Shown piece by piece: positions 19,683-27,628 of a stretch of 60,524 bases of DNA. Made by a program: the position numbers and the translations under genes. Position 1 is the stretch's first letter, and each line of letters starts with the position of its first letter. The DNA comes from S012-113 sp965368405. GTDB taxonomy: Bacteria; Bacteroidota; Bacteroidia; Cytophagales; Cyclobacteriaceae. The notes beneath the pieces were generated by a model that had not been told where the DNA came from, did not search any database, and was given only the letters and a program-made list of their open reading frames with translations. The stretch spans positions 1 to 60,524 of the forward strand of contig CBDUMS010000007.1 in assembly GCA_965368405.1 (NCBI GenBank). The letters are read 5' to 3'.

Positions 19683-20204
19683 TTAACTGCCGGATTTTAA
19701 TTTCGCCTTAAAGATAGGCACTGTACTACAGGGCTCACCGTACATGATCGACTTTGCAACAGGCTGTAGTTTTCGAACGATTTCAGTATAGGCAAATATG
19801 GGTACCGGGATATCGCCACAACCCTTAATAACAATTCGTTGATCAGCATAATCTTCTGCATTTATATTAGACAACGCTTGCTGAAAAAGAGCCTGTTCCA
19901 AGGCTTCGAGAGTGCCAAAGACCACAATATTGGCGTGTGGGGAAATTACAGATGCCAATAACATATATGCCCAGGTTGGCACAATTACATCAACAGAGCA
20001 AATAATGGATACATTCTTGCCAGCAAACTCTTCCCATGGGTATGTCTTCACAAAAGCACGAAAGTCTCTTTCTTTCAAGATCAAATCCTGGAAAAGGTTT
20101 TGTCGGAGATCATATACCACCCTTTCTCCAGGGTGGTAGAACTCTTCCAGATTTAAGGTAATAAGACCACTATTGGTAACTTTATTTACAATTTCTGTAC
20201 TCAT
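19683..20204 (-). CDS. DUF2480 family protein
   Basis: 173 aa cytoplasmic protein recognised as the Bacteroidota-restricted DUF2480 family. Visible features are an N-terminal ITLNLEEFYHPGERVVYDL segment, a PWEEFAGKNVSI motif, a central hydrophobic strand region with VPTWAYMLLAS, and a C-terminal KGCGDIPVPIFAY motif. No enzymatic function is established. The start overlaps the stop of tsaB by 4 bp, indicating tight co-expression with threonylcarbamoyl-tRNA modification. A functional link is only inferred from this coupling. Confidence 0.82.
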   Translation of the reverse strand: MSTEIVNKVTNSGLITLNLEEFYHPGERVVYDLRQNLFQDLILKERDFRAFVKTYPWEEFAGKNVSIICSVDVIVPTWAYMLLASVISPHANIVVFGTLEALEQALFQQALSNINAEDYADQRIVIKGCGDIPVPIFAYTEIVRKLQPVAKSIMYGEPCSTVPIFKAKLKSGS

Positions 20205-20878
20205 GCTAATGGATTTTTCGCTTTAATCGCGTGATATGGTTTTAAATAATCCGGTTCAAAATACGCCAGGTCAACGAAATTCTTCGCATCTAGTTTAGTC
20301 GTTGCTATTTCTCCTATATTCTTCGCTTCGGGCGTAATGTTCTCTAAAAAAACGGCATTATCACTGCTAATTACTGACTTGCACTTTTCAGAGCCATTAC
20401 CAATAAATAATACCTTTTCGCCTTTCAATTGATTTTCAAAACTATGTTCATCTACAATTAGAGCATGTGTTTCTTGAATAATGGCTGATGCATTATACCC
20501 TAGAAGACAGTAAACTTCCATTCTTCTTGCATCAATCATTGGGCACTTAAGATATTCGGTATAGGAGTCAGGTAAGCCAACAAGCATAGACTCCAGGGTG
20601 TTAACTGCAATTAACGGGATATCGAGGCTGTAGCAAAGCCCTTTAGCCGTAGAAGTGCCAATTCTTAATCCAGTGTACGACCCCGGTCCACCAGATACTG
20701 CTATTGCGCTAAGGTCTTTCTTATCGACACGATTAGCCGCAAGCAGGTCAACAATCATAGGGGCTAATCTTTCGGCATGAGAATATGCTTCGGTTGATAT
20801 CGTTTGCGCTACCAGCGTATCTTTACTATGTAAGGCAACACTACAAATATCTGTAGAAGTCTCTATTGATAGTAACAC
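20201..20878 (-). CDS. tsaB: tRNA threonylcarbamoyladenosine biosynthesis protein TsaB
   Basis: 225 aa ASKHA-fold protein that partners TsaD in forming t6A37 on ANN-decoding tRNAs. The N-terminal IETSTDICSVAL motif and the SGGPGSYTGLRIG motif (around residues 64-76) are hallmarks, and length is normal. It has no metal-binding His of its own, as expected for TsaB; TsaD carries catalysis. It lies 4 bp after the S41 protease stop and overlaps DUF2480 by 4 bp, so it is probably in one operon running from rpmH to DUF2480. Confidence 0.93.
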   Translation of the reverse strand: MLLSIETSTDICSVALHSKDTLVAQTISTEAYSHAERLAPMIVDLLAANRVDKKDLSAIAVSGGPGSYTGLRIGTSTAKGLCYSLDIPLIAVNTLESMLVGLPDSYTEYLKCPMIDARRMEVYCLLGYNASAIIQETHALIVDEHSFENQLKGEKVLFIGNGSEKCKSVISSDNAVFLENITPEAKNIGEIATTKLDAKNFVDLAYFEPDYLKPYHAIKAKNPLA

Positions 20879-20882
20879 GATA

Positions 20883-22538
20883 TTATTGGTTTTTAGCCAG
20901 CAAAGCGCTGTACTTATTTGGATTGTTCAAAAGTGCTATCGCTTCAGAAACATCCGGATCGTGAGTGATAGAATTTGCAATTTCACCTTTCAGTAGGTAA
21001 TAGCGAGCAATAATCTCCTCTGCCAATAGCGACCTAATTTGATCTTGGTGCGTAATTAAATCTTTTTCTTGGCTATGCTGTACAGCAAGTTTTAGCTGAT
21101 TAAGCTCATCCTTTAACTCATCGAGCTGATTTGATTTTTCGGCCGCTGCCTCGAACTGATCCACCGCATTTTCTAAATCACTGGCATAATCAAGATGCAC
21201 ATCTTTAACCGTAGCCATAAACTCTCGATAGAGCTCATCACTCACCTCGAAATTATTCATGTCTGGCGCTTGTGGGTGAGTATAATAAAATTGGGTGGCA
21301 AAATTAAATATATGAGCATTTGTCATAAGGCTTAATGCAATCGACGACAAATATTCTGATGGTACAGTGATGTCTGGGGTTATGCCACCACCGTCGTAAA
21401 CCGTGCGACCATTGTCTGTTTTGAAAGCTACTTTAAGAGAATCTGGAATTTTGCCAACACTGCCATCTGGATTACGCAACGAGTAATCGATAGCCTGTAT
21501 ACATCTGCCACTTGGAGTATAGTATTTTGCTACTGTAAGCTTTAGCTGACTATTATAACCAAGTGGTCTTGTGGTTTGTACCAGACCTTTACCAAAGGTT
21601 TTCCTTCCAATAAGAACTCCGCGATCATAATCCTGTAAGGTTCCGGCCACTATCTCTGCAGCAGAAGCACTACCACTACTGGTGAGAACAACCAATGGAA
21701 TTTCCATATCAACCGGACGATTACTGGTTCGGTATACATTATTCCAATTAGGAGTTTTGCCCTTTGTTTCAACCACAACTTTTTGTTTCGGGATAAAAAG
21801 GTTACAGATTTCTACTGCTTCTTGTAAAATTCCCCCAGGGTTGCCCCGGACGTCAAGGATAATTTTGGACGCCCCAGCTTTTTTCAAATCGGTTAATGCC
21901 GTCTTTACTTCTTTTGCTGCGTTTGTTGTAAACTCTGTAAGTTTTATATACCCTATATCATCGGCAATCATTCCGGAATACGGCACATTATTTATTATTA
22001 TTTTGGCTCGAGTAAGCTCAAACGACAAGTTTTCATCGCCGCGCTTCACCTTTACTGTTAAGTTGGTTCCTGCATTTCCTTTTAACAGGGCACTTATCTC
22101 GGCCGTATTTTTACCAACTGTATTCGTCTCATTTATTTGAACGATTTCATCACCGATCTTAATGCCAGCTTTTTCTGCGGGGAAACCCTCATTGGGCATG
22201 GTTACGATTACCTTATTATTAAGATTGCCAATCATGGCGCCAATACCTCCGTACTCTCCGGTGGTCATTGTTACATAGGCCTCCAGGTCCTCTTCGGGGA
22301 TATAGTTGGTGTATGGATCTAGCGACTCTAACATCGCATTGATTCCTGTTCGTATGGCTTTTTGCGGATCTACCTCGTCAACATAATACGCATTCACTTC
22401 TTTATAGAGTGACGCGAAGATGTCGAGGTTTCGGGTAATCTCGAAATACTTGTCGGTTGGGATTACAAATGCAGAGCTGATCGCCAGGGTTATGGCAAGA
22501 ATCGAAAAGTATAATTTTTTCTTATTTTTCATCTGCAT
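20883..22538 (-). CDS. S41 family C-terminal processing peptidase
   Basis: 551 aa exported serine protease of the CtpA/Prc family. N-terminal signal anchor (residues ~9-26), PDZ domain around residues 92-170 (GIGAMIG, GFPAEKAGIKIGDEIV), then the S41 core. The catalytic Ser292 (GSASAAEI) and Lys317 (TFGKG) have the 25-residue spacing of the family. By family it trims C-termini of envelope proteins in the periplasm. The start used here overlaps rnpA by 17 bp; an ATG two codons later (22532) is equally plausible. A coiled-coil-like tail (residues ~455-500) follows the protease domain. Confidence 0.92.
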   Translation of the reverse strand: MQMKNKKKLYFSILAITLAISSAFVIPTDKYFEITRNLDIFASLYKEVNAYYVDEVDPQKAIRTGINAMLESLDPYTNYIPEEDLEAYVTMTTGEYGGIGAMIGNLNNKVIVTMPNEGFPAEKAGIKIGDEIVQINETNTVGKNTAEISALLKGNAGTNLTVKVKRGDENLSFELTRAKIIINNVPYSGMIADDIGYIKLTEFTTNAAKEVKTALTDLKKAGASKIILDVRGNPGGILQEAVEICNLFIPKQKVVVETKGKTPNWNNVYRTSNRPVDMEIPLVVLTSSGSASAAEIVAGTLQDYDRGVLIGRKTFGKGLVQTTRPLGYNSQLKLTVAKYYTPSGRCIQAIDYSLRNPDGSVGKIPDSLKVAFKTDNGRTVYDGGGITPDITVPSEYLSSIALSLMTNAHIFNFATQFYYTHPQAPDMNNFEVSDELYREFMATVKDVHLDYASDLENAVDQFEAAAEKSNQLDELKDELNQLKLAVQHSQEKDLITHQDQIRSLLAEEIIARYYLLKGEIANSITHDPDVSEAIALLNNPNKYSALLAKNQ

Positions 22539-22920
22539 CAGATATTACTTCTTTTAAACGCAACAAAGATTGAATTAGTTTACTTTCAATTTGATCGAAT
22601 GGCAGGATCTCCTTAAAAGTATAAATATAGGCAATCGCATGTTTATTCTTGAGCGACGAAATTATGTGTTTATTACAGCGGTAAGCTTCTCTTAGAAGCC
22701 GTTTGATTTTGTTGCGATCGACTGCTCTTTTAAAATTGCGCTTCGATACTGAGATTAGTACCTGATGGTGGCCAATAGACTGGTCTGGCAAGGATAAAAA
22801 CCGGATAATAAAAGGACGATGACTTAGACTTTGCCCTTGAGTAAATACAGAATCAATGATTTTTTGACTAGAGAGCCGTTCTGACTTCGGAAAGGTTCTA
22901 TGAGTTTCGTCTTTCAACAT
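22522..22920 (-). CDS. rnpA: Ribonuclease P protein component
   Basis: 132 aa basic protein that assists the RNase P RNA in 5' processing of pre-tRNAs. The signature RNKIKRLLREAYR is present near residues 75-87, with an N-terminal FPKSERLSS segment and the ISVSKRNFKRAVDRN strand. It lies 45 bp after rpmH, the usual bacterial pairing. The stop region overlaps the start of the S41 protease gene. The yidD/yidC genes that follow rnpA in many phyla are not here. Confidence 0.93.
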   Translation of the reverse strand: MLKDETHRTFPKSERLSSQKIIDSVFTQGQSLSHRPFIIRFLSLPDQSIGHHQVLISVSKRNFKRAVDRNKIKRLLREAYRCNKHIISSLKNKHAIAYIYTFKEILPFDQIESKLIQSLLRLKEVISDADEK

Positions 22921-22965
22921 GATTATTTGAAAAAAAACAACAACCCACGAAAAACCGCAGAAAGC

Positions 22966-23124
22966 TTATTGCTTATGCCTTCTCTCGTCGGATACCGTTA
23001 GCTTTTTTCTACCTTTTGCTCTTCGATTGGCCAAAACCGATCGTCCGCTAGCGCTTGACATACGCTCTGTGAAACCATGCTTATTCTTACGTTTCCTTTG
23101 TGACGGTTGGAATGTTCTTTTCAT
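22966..23124 (-). CDS. rpmH: 50S ribosomal protein L34
   Basis: 52-codon gene found by translating the minus strand; it begins MKRTFQPSQRKRKNKHGF and continues through SGRSVLANRRAKGRKKLTV, the invariant L34 pattern. It is a small, very basic component of the large ribosomal subunit. The ATG at 23124 is preceded by GAAG, a weak purine-rich ribosome-binding site, and by an excellent TTTG-N19-TATCTTTG promoter (23148-23178). rnpA follows 45 bp downstream. Together they head the operon running to DUF2480. Confidence 0.95.
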   Translation of the reverse strand: MKRTFQPSQRKRKNKHGFTERMSSASGRSVLANRRAKGRKKLTVSDERRHKQ

Positions 23125-23147
23125 CTTCTCTAATTCTTACAGGGCTG

Positions 23148-23178
23148 CAAAGATAAGGAGCTTTATTTATTATGCAAA
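23148..23178 (-). promoter_or_regulatory. Promoter of rpmH-rnpA operon
   Basis: On the minus strand TTTG (23178-23175) is followed after exactly 19 nt by TATCTTTG (23155-23148), a full match to the Bacteroidota sigma-ABfr consensus TTTG-N19-TAnnTTTG. Transcription would start near 23144, giving a leader of about 20 nt before the L34 ATG. Confidence 0.75.
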
Positions 23179-23221
23179 CCTGTGCTAAGGGATTTATAAG
23201 TTTTATCCCGATTTATTTTAA

Positions 23222-24229
23222 TTATATTTCTGATGGATTTGAAATTTTTAATAAGATCTCATCTATTTCGGCTTGTTCTAGTCTTGGTCCAAATTTAGAA
23301 ACAATTTTAGAGGCCGCTAAGCTGGCGATTTTACCAGCCTGAGCACAAGAATGACCATGAGTAAGCGCATAAAGAAAGGCTCCTGCAAACATGTCTCCGG
23401 CGCCATTTGTATCGATAGCCTCTACAGGGAAGGATTCTATATCGATAAAGGTGTCTCCATCGAATATCATTACACCATTTTTACCCATCGTTATTGCAAA
23501 TCGTTTTGCTACAAACTTAAGTTTTTCTCGGGCATCTAATAAGTTGGTAGTATCGGTAAAGGTTAGAGCTTCCTCTTCATTACAAAAAAGGAAATCAACA
23601 CCTTCTCCAATAACCTGTTCAAAGTTGTCTTTGAAAAATGAAACAATGCTAGGGTCGGATAAGGTAAGAGACGTTTTTACACCATGTTGCTCAGCAATCT
23701 GCTTTGTTTTCAACATGGCTTCAACTCCTGTAGGAGAGGTTACCAGGTAGCCTTCTAAATAAATATATTGCGATTCCTCAATCGACTTTTCGTTTATTAC
23801 GGCGCTGTCCAGTGTAGAGGAAATCCCCAGATAGGTATTCATGGTACGGTCTGCATCCGGCGTAATCATAACAAGGCACTTCCCAGTAATTCCTTCAGGT
23901 AGATTTTTCTGATTTAAATTTGAATCTACACCTGCCTCTTCCAAATCGTTCATATAAAAGCGGCCATATTCGTCGTTAGCCACTTTGCATGAGTAAAATG
24001 CTGATCCACCAAACTGACTCAAGGCAATAACTGTGTTCGCAGCGGAACCTCCCGATTGTTTTTTGACACGCCCGGCCGATATCTGATTTATCAGGTAGGC
24101 TTGCCTTTCGGCATCTACCAATGTCATTAACCCTTTTTCAACTTTGTGTTTCTCAAAGAATGCCTTATCCACCTCAAATTCGGTATCTACCAGCGCATTC
24201 CCAATTCCGTAAACGTCGTATTTAGCCAT
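23222..24229 (-). CDS. Adenosine kinase-like PfkB family kinase
   Basis: 335 aa ribokinase-fold kinase. It shows the N-terminal GIGNALVDTEF motif, the GGSAANT substrate motif near residues 60-66, and the C-terminal PfkB signature with catalytic base AIDTNGAGDMFAGAFL around residues 273-288. The pattern is closest to the adenosine kinase-like subfamily, so nucleoside phosphorylation is likely, but sugar specificity cannot be settled by eye. A TACCTTTG box 21 bp upstream of the ATG suggests a separate transcript. Confidence 0.85.
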   Translation of the reverse strand: MAKYDVYGIGNALVDTEFEVDKAFFEKHKVEKGLMTLVDAERQAYLINQISAGRVKKQSGGSAANTVIALSQFGGSAFYSCKVANDEYGRFYMNDLEEAGVDSNLNQKNLPEGITGKCLVMITPDADRTMNTYLGISSTLDSAVINEKSIEESQYIYLEGYLVTSPTGVEAMLKTKQIAEQHGVKTSLTLSDPSIVSFFKDNFEQVIGEGVDFLFCNEEEALTFTDTTNLLDAREKLKFVAKRFAITMGKNGVMIFDGDTFIDIESFPVEAIDTNGAGDMFAGAFLYALTHGHSCAQAGKIASLAASKIVSKFGPRLEQAEIDEILLKISNPSEI

Positions 24230-24249
24230 GTAATCGTTTCATTAGATCA

Positions 24250-24257
24250 CAAAGGTA
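24250..24257 (-). promoter_or_regulatory. -7 box upstream of the PfkB kinase gene
   Basis: Minus strand TACCTTTG matches the TAnnTTTG -7 consensus and sits 20 bp ahead of the start codon. No TTTG occurs at the -33 position, so the promoter is only half supported. Confidence 0.4.
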
Positions 24258-24380
24258 TAACTCTTACTAGAATCTTAATGAGATTATTTCCGATTTCCTT
24301 TTGTTCTATTTTATATGAAACCAACAAGGGGTTTGTCTAAATAGATTATGCTTTTTTAATTAATTACTATACTTGAACTA

Positions 24381-25745
24381 GTGTACGCCATTATCGATAT
24401 AGAAACCAACGGGGGTAGTCTTAGAAATGCTAAGATTACCGAGATTGCAATCTTTTTGCATGATGGCAATAAGACGGTTGACAGTTTTATTTCTTTAGTT
24501 AATCCTGAAACGAGTATTCCACCTTTTATCACCCAATTAACCGGGATTACTGAAGAGATGGTGGCTGATGCTCCAAAGTTTTATGAAATCGCTAAGAAAG
24601 TAGTTGAAATTACGGAGAATACGATTTTTGTGGCGCATTCCGTCTCGTTCGATTATAATATCGTGCGAGCGGAGTTCAGACGGCTTGGATTCGATTTTAA
24701 TCGTGAGAAACTGTGTACGGTTAAGCTGAGTAGAAAATTAATGCCCCTTCAGGCCTCATATAGCCTAGGTAAACTATCCGATAGCCTAGGGATTGAGATC
24801 AATGGCCGACATAGGGCAGGAGGTGATGCAGAGGCTACTGTGAAGCTATTTGAAATACTTCTTTCACTGGATAATCAGAAAACGACGTTTGGTACGCTAA
24901 AAAGAGAGCATTACACTTTCGATAACCCTAATATCTCTTCAGAATTAATTGAAAGCTTGCCCGAGGAGAGTGGGGTCTATTATTTTTATAATAGCGACAG
25001 AGAGTTAATTTATATTGGGAAAAGCAAAAACATTCGAAAACGTGTTGTCACCCATTTACTCAATGCAAAATCGAATAAAGCAATTGCCATGCGCAACGAT
25101 ATTACCGATATCGATTTCGAAGTAACTGGTTCGGAGCTAGTAGCATTATTAAAGGAATCGGAAGAGATAAAAAGCAAAAAGCCATTTTATAATGTGGCGC
25201 AAAAACGTACTTATTTTCAATATGGCCTTTTTACAGATCAACAAATCGATGGCTATATCAGGCTGGAAATGAAAAGAATAAAAGACGGTTCGCTGCCTCT
25301 AACCGTGTACGCCTCTCGTAAAGAAGGAATAGACCATTTCTATTATCTGAATGAAAAGCATCAACTCTGTTTAACAATGACTGGTTTGAATAAATCGAAA
25401 GGTCCATGTTTTCACTACTCTCTTAAGAAATGCAATGGTGCCTGTAGAGGCGAGGAATCGGCCGAAGATTATAATACCAGGGTAATGGAAGCTCTGGAGT
25501 CATTTCAGTTTAAAAACCAAAACACCCTAATTATCGATCGAGGAAGGAAGATTAATGAAAAAGCCGTAATCCAAGTTAAAAATGGCAAGTATGTCGGCTT
25601 TGGCTATACCGACGTCGCCACCACCACAAAGCAGATAGAAAAGATTATGTCTTGCGTACAGCCTTTTCAGAACAATAGAGATGTTCAGCAAATCATCAAC
25701 TCCTTCTTAAAAAAAGAGCAAGTAGAAAAGGTGATTGAGTATTGA
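24381..25745 (+). CDS. DEDDh 3'-5' exonuclease / GIY-YIG endonuclease fusion (UvrC-N/Cho-like)
   Basis: 454 aa. Residues 1-160 form a DnaQ-like DEDDh exonuclease with Asp6/Glu8 in IDIETNG, Asp91 in SFDYN, and His144/Asp149 in HRAGGDAEA. Residues ~195-275 are a GIY-YIG nuclease (GVYYFYN...LIYIGKSKNIRKR) like the UvrC N-terminus. A Cys-containing helical C-terminus follows (PCFHYSLKKCNGAC), as in Cho/UvrC. By family it may incise and trim damaged or branched DNA. The start codon is GTG, placed just ahead of the first exonuclease strand; no in-frame ATG fits. It stands alone on the plus strand. Confidence 0.87.
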   Translation: MYAIIDIETNGGSLRNAKITEIAIFLHDGNKTVDSFISLVNPETSIPPFITQLTGITEEMVADAPKFYEIAKKVVEITENTIFVAHSVSFDYNIVRAEFRRLGFDFNREKLCTVKLSRKLMPLQASYSLGKLSDSLGIEINGRHRAGGDAEATVKLFEILLSLDNQKTTFGTLKREHYTFDNPNISSELIESLPEESGVYYFYNSDRELIYIGKSKNIRKRVVTHLLNAKSNKAIAMRNDITDIDFEVTGSELVALLKESEEIKSKKPFYNVAQKRTYFQYGLFTDQQIDGYIRLEMKRIKDGSLPLTVYASRKEGIDHFYYLNEKHQLCLTMTGLNKSKGPCFHYSLKKCNGACRGEESAEDYNTRVMEALESFQFKNQNTLIIDRGRKINEKAVIQVKNGKYVGFGYTDVATTTKQIEKIMSCVQPFQNNRDVQQIINSFLKKEQVEKVIEY

Positions 25746-25829
25746 AGTTTGATATGCTAAGCCTGACAGTAACATTTGGAACTTTTGGTCGTCTTACGAG
25801 TGTTGAAGCTGCCTAATATCAGTATGACT

Positions 25830-25837
25830 TACTTTTG
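25830..25837 (+). promoter_or_regulatory. -7 box just ahead of the LEA-like lipoprotein gene
   Basis: TACTTTTG matches TAnnTTTG and ends 6 bp before the ATG at 25844. If used, the mRNA would have a leader of only about 3 nt. No -33 TTTG is present. Confidence 0.35.
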
Positions 25838-25843
25838 CTTTTT

Positions 25844-26296
25844 ATGATTAGATTTTACGTACTTATTATTTTTTCGATTTTCCTAACAGGCTGCAAGTTT
25901 GAAGAAAATGTCGAATTCAAGAAAATTGACAATGTGAAAGTGGAAAGTATTATTGATGGCATTGTCAGTTTGTCGGGTGAGGCGGAGTTTTACAACCCCA
26001 ACGAAATTGCCGGTAAATTAAAAGGAGTTGACATTGAAGTAGCCCTCAACGAGAAGGTTTTGGCTGAGATTTCGCAATCTCAAACCTTAAAAATCGAGAA
26101 GGAAGCAGCCTTTCAGGTACCCTTTACAGCGCGTTTTAAGCTCGAGGATGTCCAGGATGGCCTGTTGAGTAACTTGCTCAACATTATTCGTGGGAACAAG
26201 ATAAAGCTTCATTTTCGTGGTGAGATTAAGGTGAGCACATGGGGGTTTACCCAGAAAGTACCTGTTGACTATTACGAAGAAGTGAAGCTCCAATAG
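25844..26296 (+). CDS. LEA type 2-like lipoprotein
   Basis: 150 aa. A short signal peptide ends in a lipobox (FLTGC, Cys17 from the ATG chosen here), so it is a lipid-anchored envelope protein. The rest fits a single LEA-2/WHy-like immunoglobulin-type sandwich: GEAEFYNPNEIAGKLKGVDIEV has the FYNPN motif of the family, and later strands include VPFTARFKL. Function is unknown; such domains are thought to bind lipids or membranes. A TTG codon at 25835 would extend it by three residues, but ATG 25844 gives a normal lipoprotein signal. Confidence 0.75.
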   Translation: MIRFYVLIIFSIFLTGCKFEENVEFKKIDNVKVESIIDGIVSLSGEAEFYNPNEIAGKLKGVDIEVALNEKVLAEISQSQTLKIEKEAAFQVPFTARFKLEDVQDGLLSNLLNIIRGNKIKLHFRGEIKVSTWGFTQKVPVDYYEEVKLQ

Positions 26297-26316
26297 GTTA
26301 TTAGAACTTCACTTTT
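26279..26316 (+). terminator. Probable terminator after the LEA-like lipoprotein gene
   Basis: AAGTGAAG (26280-26287) pairs with CTTCACTT (26307-26314) and is followed by TTTT-rich sequence. The stem begins inside the last codons of the gene and the loop is 19 nt, so it is a moderate rather than strong terminator. Confidence 0.4.
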
Positions 26317-26442
26317 CCATTATTCGGTACACTGTTTTTGACCTTTGAAACTGGTTCCGTATCCTTAAGAGAATACTTTAGATTAAAAAGTTTTAGCTAC
26401 TGGTAAATTTTATTGCTAAACCGGAGCTTAATCATTTCTGAT

Positions 26443-26793
26443 CTAACTGTTTTCTTTGGCCGCTTCTTTAGCTTTCTTTTCTTCAATAATATAGGCCAGG
26501 CCAAGACCGGCACCACCAAATACAAAAATCATTGAGAAATAGGCAACTTCTTCCATTCTAAATAACGAATCAAGAAAATAGCCAATCAATAGGCCTAAGC
26601 CAAAGCCGATAAATAATAATGCGAATCTTAATGGAATAGAGGTGTTTGATTGTCTTACCTGATAAGGTTGTTCACCTTTTTCAATCAATGCCATTCGCTC
26701 AATATTCGTGTATTTTCGTAAGTACACGATCATGATCAACGTTCCAATACTAAAGAGCATGAACCAAATTATTCCTAATATGCTTTCTTCCAT
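26443..26793 (-). CDS. DUF6249-like small membrane protein
   Basis: 116 aa. TM helix at residues ~4-25, a cytoplasmic NIERMALIEKGEQPY segment typical of DUF6249 proteins, then two further TM helices (~52-72 and ~80-102) with a glycine-rich LLFIGFGLGLLIG motif, and a charged tail. In Bacteroidota such genes often neighbour sigma factors or two-component systems. Here it lies 88 bp downstream of the LytTR response regulator in the same orientation, so it might belong to that unit. No function is known. Confidence 0.75.
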   Translation of the reverse strand: MEESILGIIWFMLFSIGTLIMIVYLRKYTNIERMALIEKGEQPYQVRQSNTSIPLRFALLFIGFGLGLLIGYFLDSLFRMEEVAYFSMIFVFGGAGLGLAYIIEEKKAKEAAKENS

Positions 26794-26881
26794 GATAATA
26801 ATGTTTAAAAGAGTTTTCCTTTTTTGTTATGTATTGGTATGACGCCGCTTTGCTTGTGCTGGTTACAGCCGGGCCTAAAGT

Positions 26882-27628
26882 TTATACGATTTTATTTCTG
26901 ATGGCCTTGGTATAAGAGCGGCTCACTGTAAAGACTTTACCGGTCTCCATTTTTGTTGCCAATCCACCGTTGCCAAACTTCTCGATCTCGACGAGTCTTT
27001 CAATATTGATTATCGTAGAACGATGTATGCGTAGAAAAATAGCAGGATCAAGCTTTTCTTCCAAGCGACTAATACCTGTAGAAGAAACAAACTGATCATT
27101 TTTAGTACTTATTATGGTGTAATCTTTTGAAGCCTCGAGATGAACAATATTTGTAACAGGAAGGTTGATGAGCTTTTCAGACTTTTGAACAAAGATATTC
27201 TTGCTGTACCCTGAGGACTCCTTGCTCTGCTGCTCATCTGCAATATGCATGAAATTAGACTCATTTTGTTCGATTTGCTTGGTCGCACGCTCTACGGCCA
27301 TATTAAAACGGGCCTTGTCTAAAGGCTTGAGGAGATAGTCGATCGCGTTCATATCAAATGCTTTTATAGCATATTGGTCATAGGCCGTACAGAATATCAC
27401 AAAAGGATCGGTCTTAATATTTTCTAATACGTCGAAACCATCTGTGCCAGGCATTTGAACATCTAGAAATACGAGATCTGCTTCGAGTTGATCAATCTTC
27501 TTAATAGCATCCTTGCCGCCAGCACATTGGGCCACAACTTCAATATTGTCATGATCGGCAAGAAACTCAGCTAAAAGCTGACGCGCCAATAATTCATCGT
27601 CTACAATTACACATTTAACCTTCTTCAT
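26882..27628 (-). CDS. LytTR-family response regulator
   Basis: 248 aa DNA-binding response regulator. Receiver domain (1-125) with acidic pair Asp10/Asp11, phospho-acceptor Asp56 (LVFLDVQMPG), and Lys in YLLKPLDK. C-terminal LytTR domain (~145-248) with IFVQKSEKLINL, HLEASKDYTII and FLRIHRSTIINI. It overlaps the upstream histidine kinase gene by 14 bp, forming a cognate LytS/LytR-type pair. The regulon is not evident from the sequence; the neighbouring DUF6249 gene is a candidate. Confidence 0.93.
   Translation of the reverse strand: MKKVKCVIVDDELLARQLLAEFLADHDNIEVVAQCAGGKDAIKKIDQLEADLVFLDVQMPGTDGFDVLENIKTDPFVIFCTAYDQYAIKAFDMNAIDYLLKPLDKARFNMAVERATKQIEQNESNFMHIADEQQSKESSGYSKNIFVQKSEKLINLPVTNIVHLEASKDYTIISTKNDQFVSSTGISRLEEKLDPAIFLRIHRSTIINIERLVEIEKFGNGGLATKMETGKVFTVSRSYTKAIRNKIV

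Noticed and set aside
23189..23209. GGGAT...ATCCC hairpin after the PfkB kinase as a terminator
   Set aside because: Five pairs with an 11-nt loop and no T run on the minus strand; too weak.
22921..23221. oriC/dnaA region suggested by rpmH
   Set aside because: No dnaA, gyrB or DnaA-box cluster is visible; in this phylum rpmH is often away from the origin.
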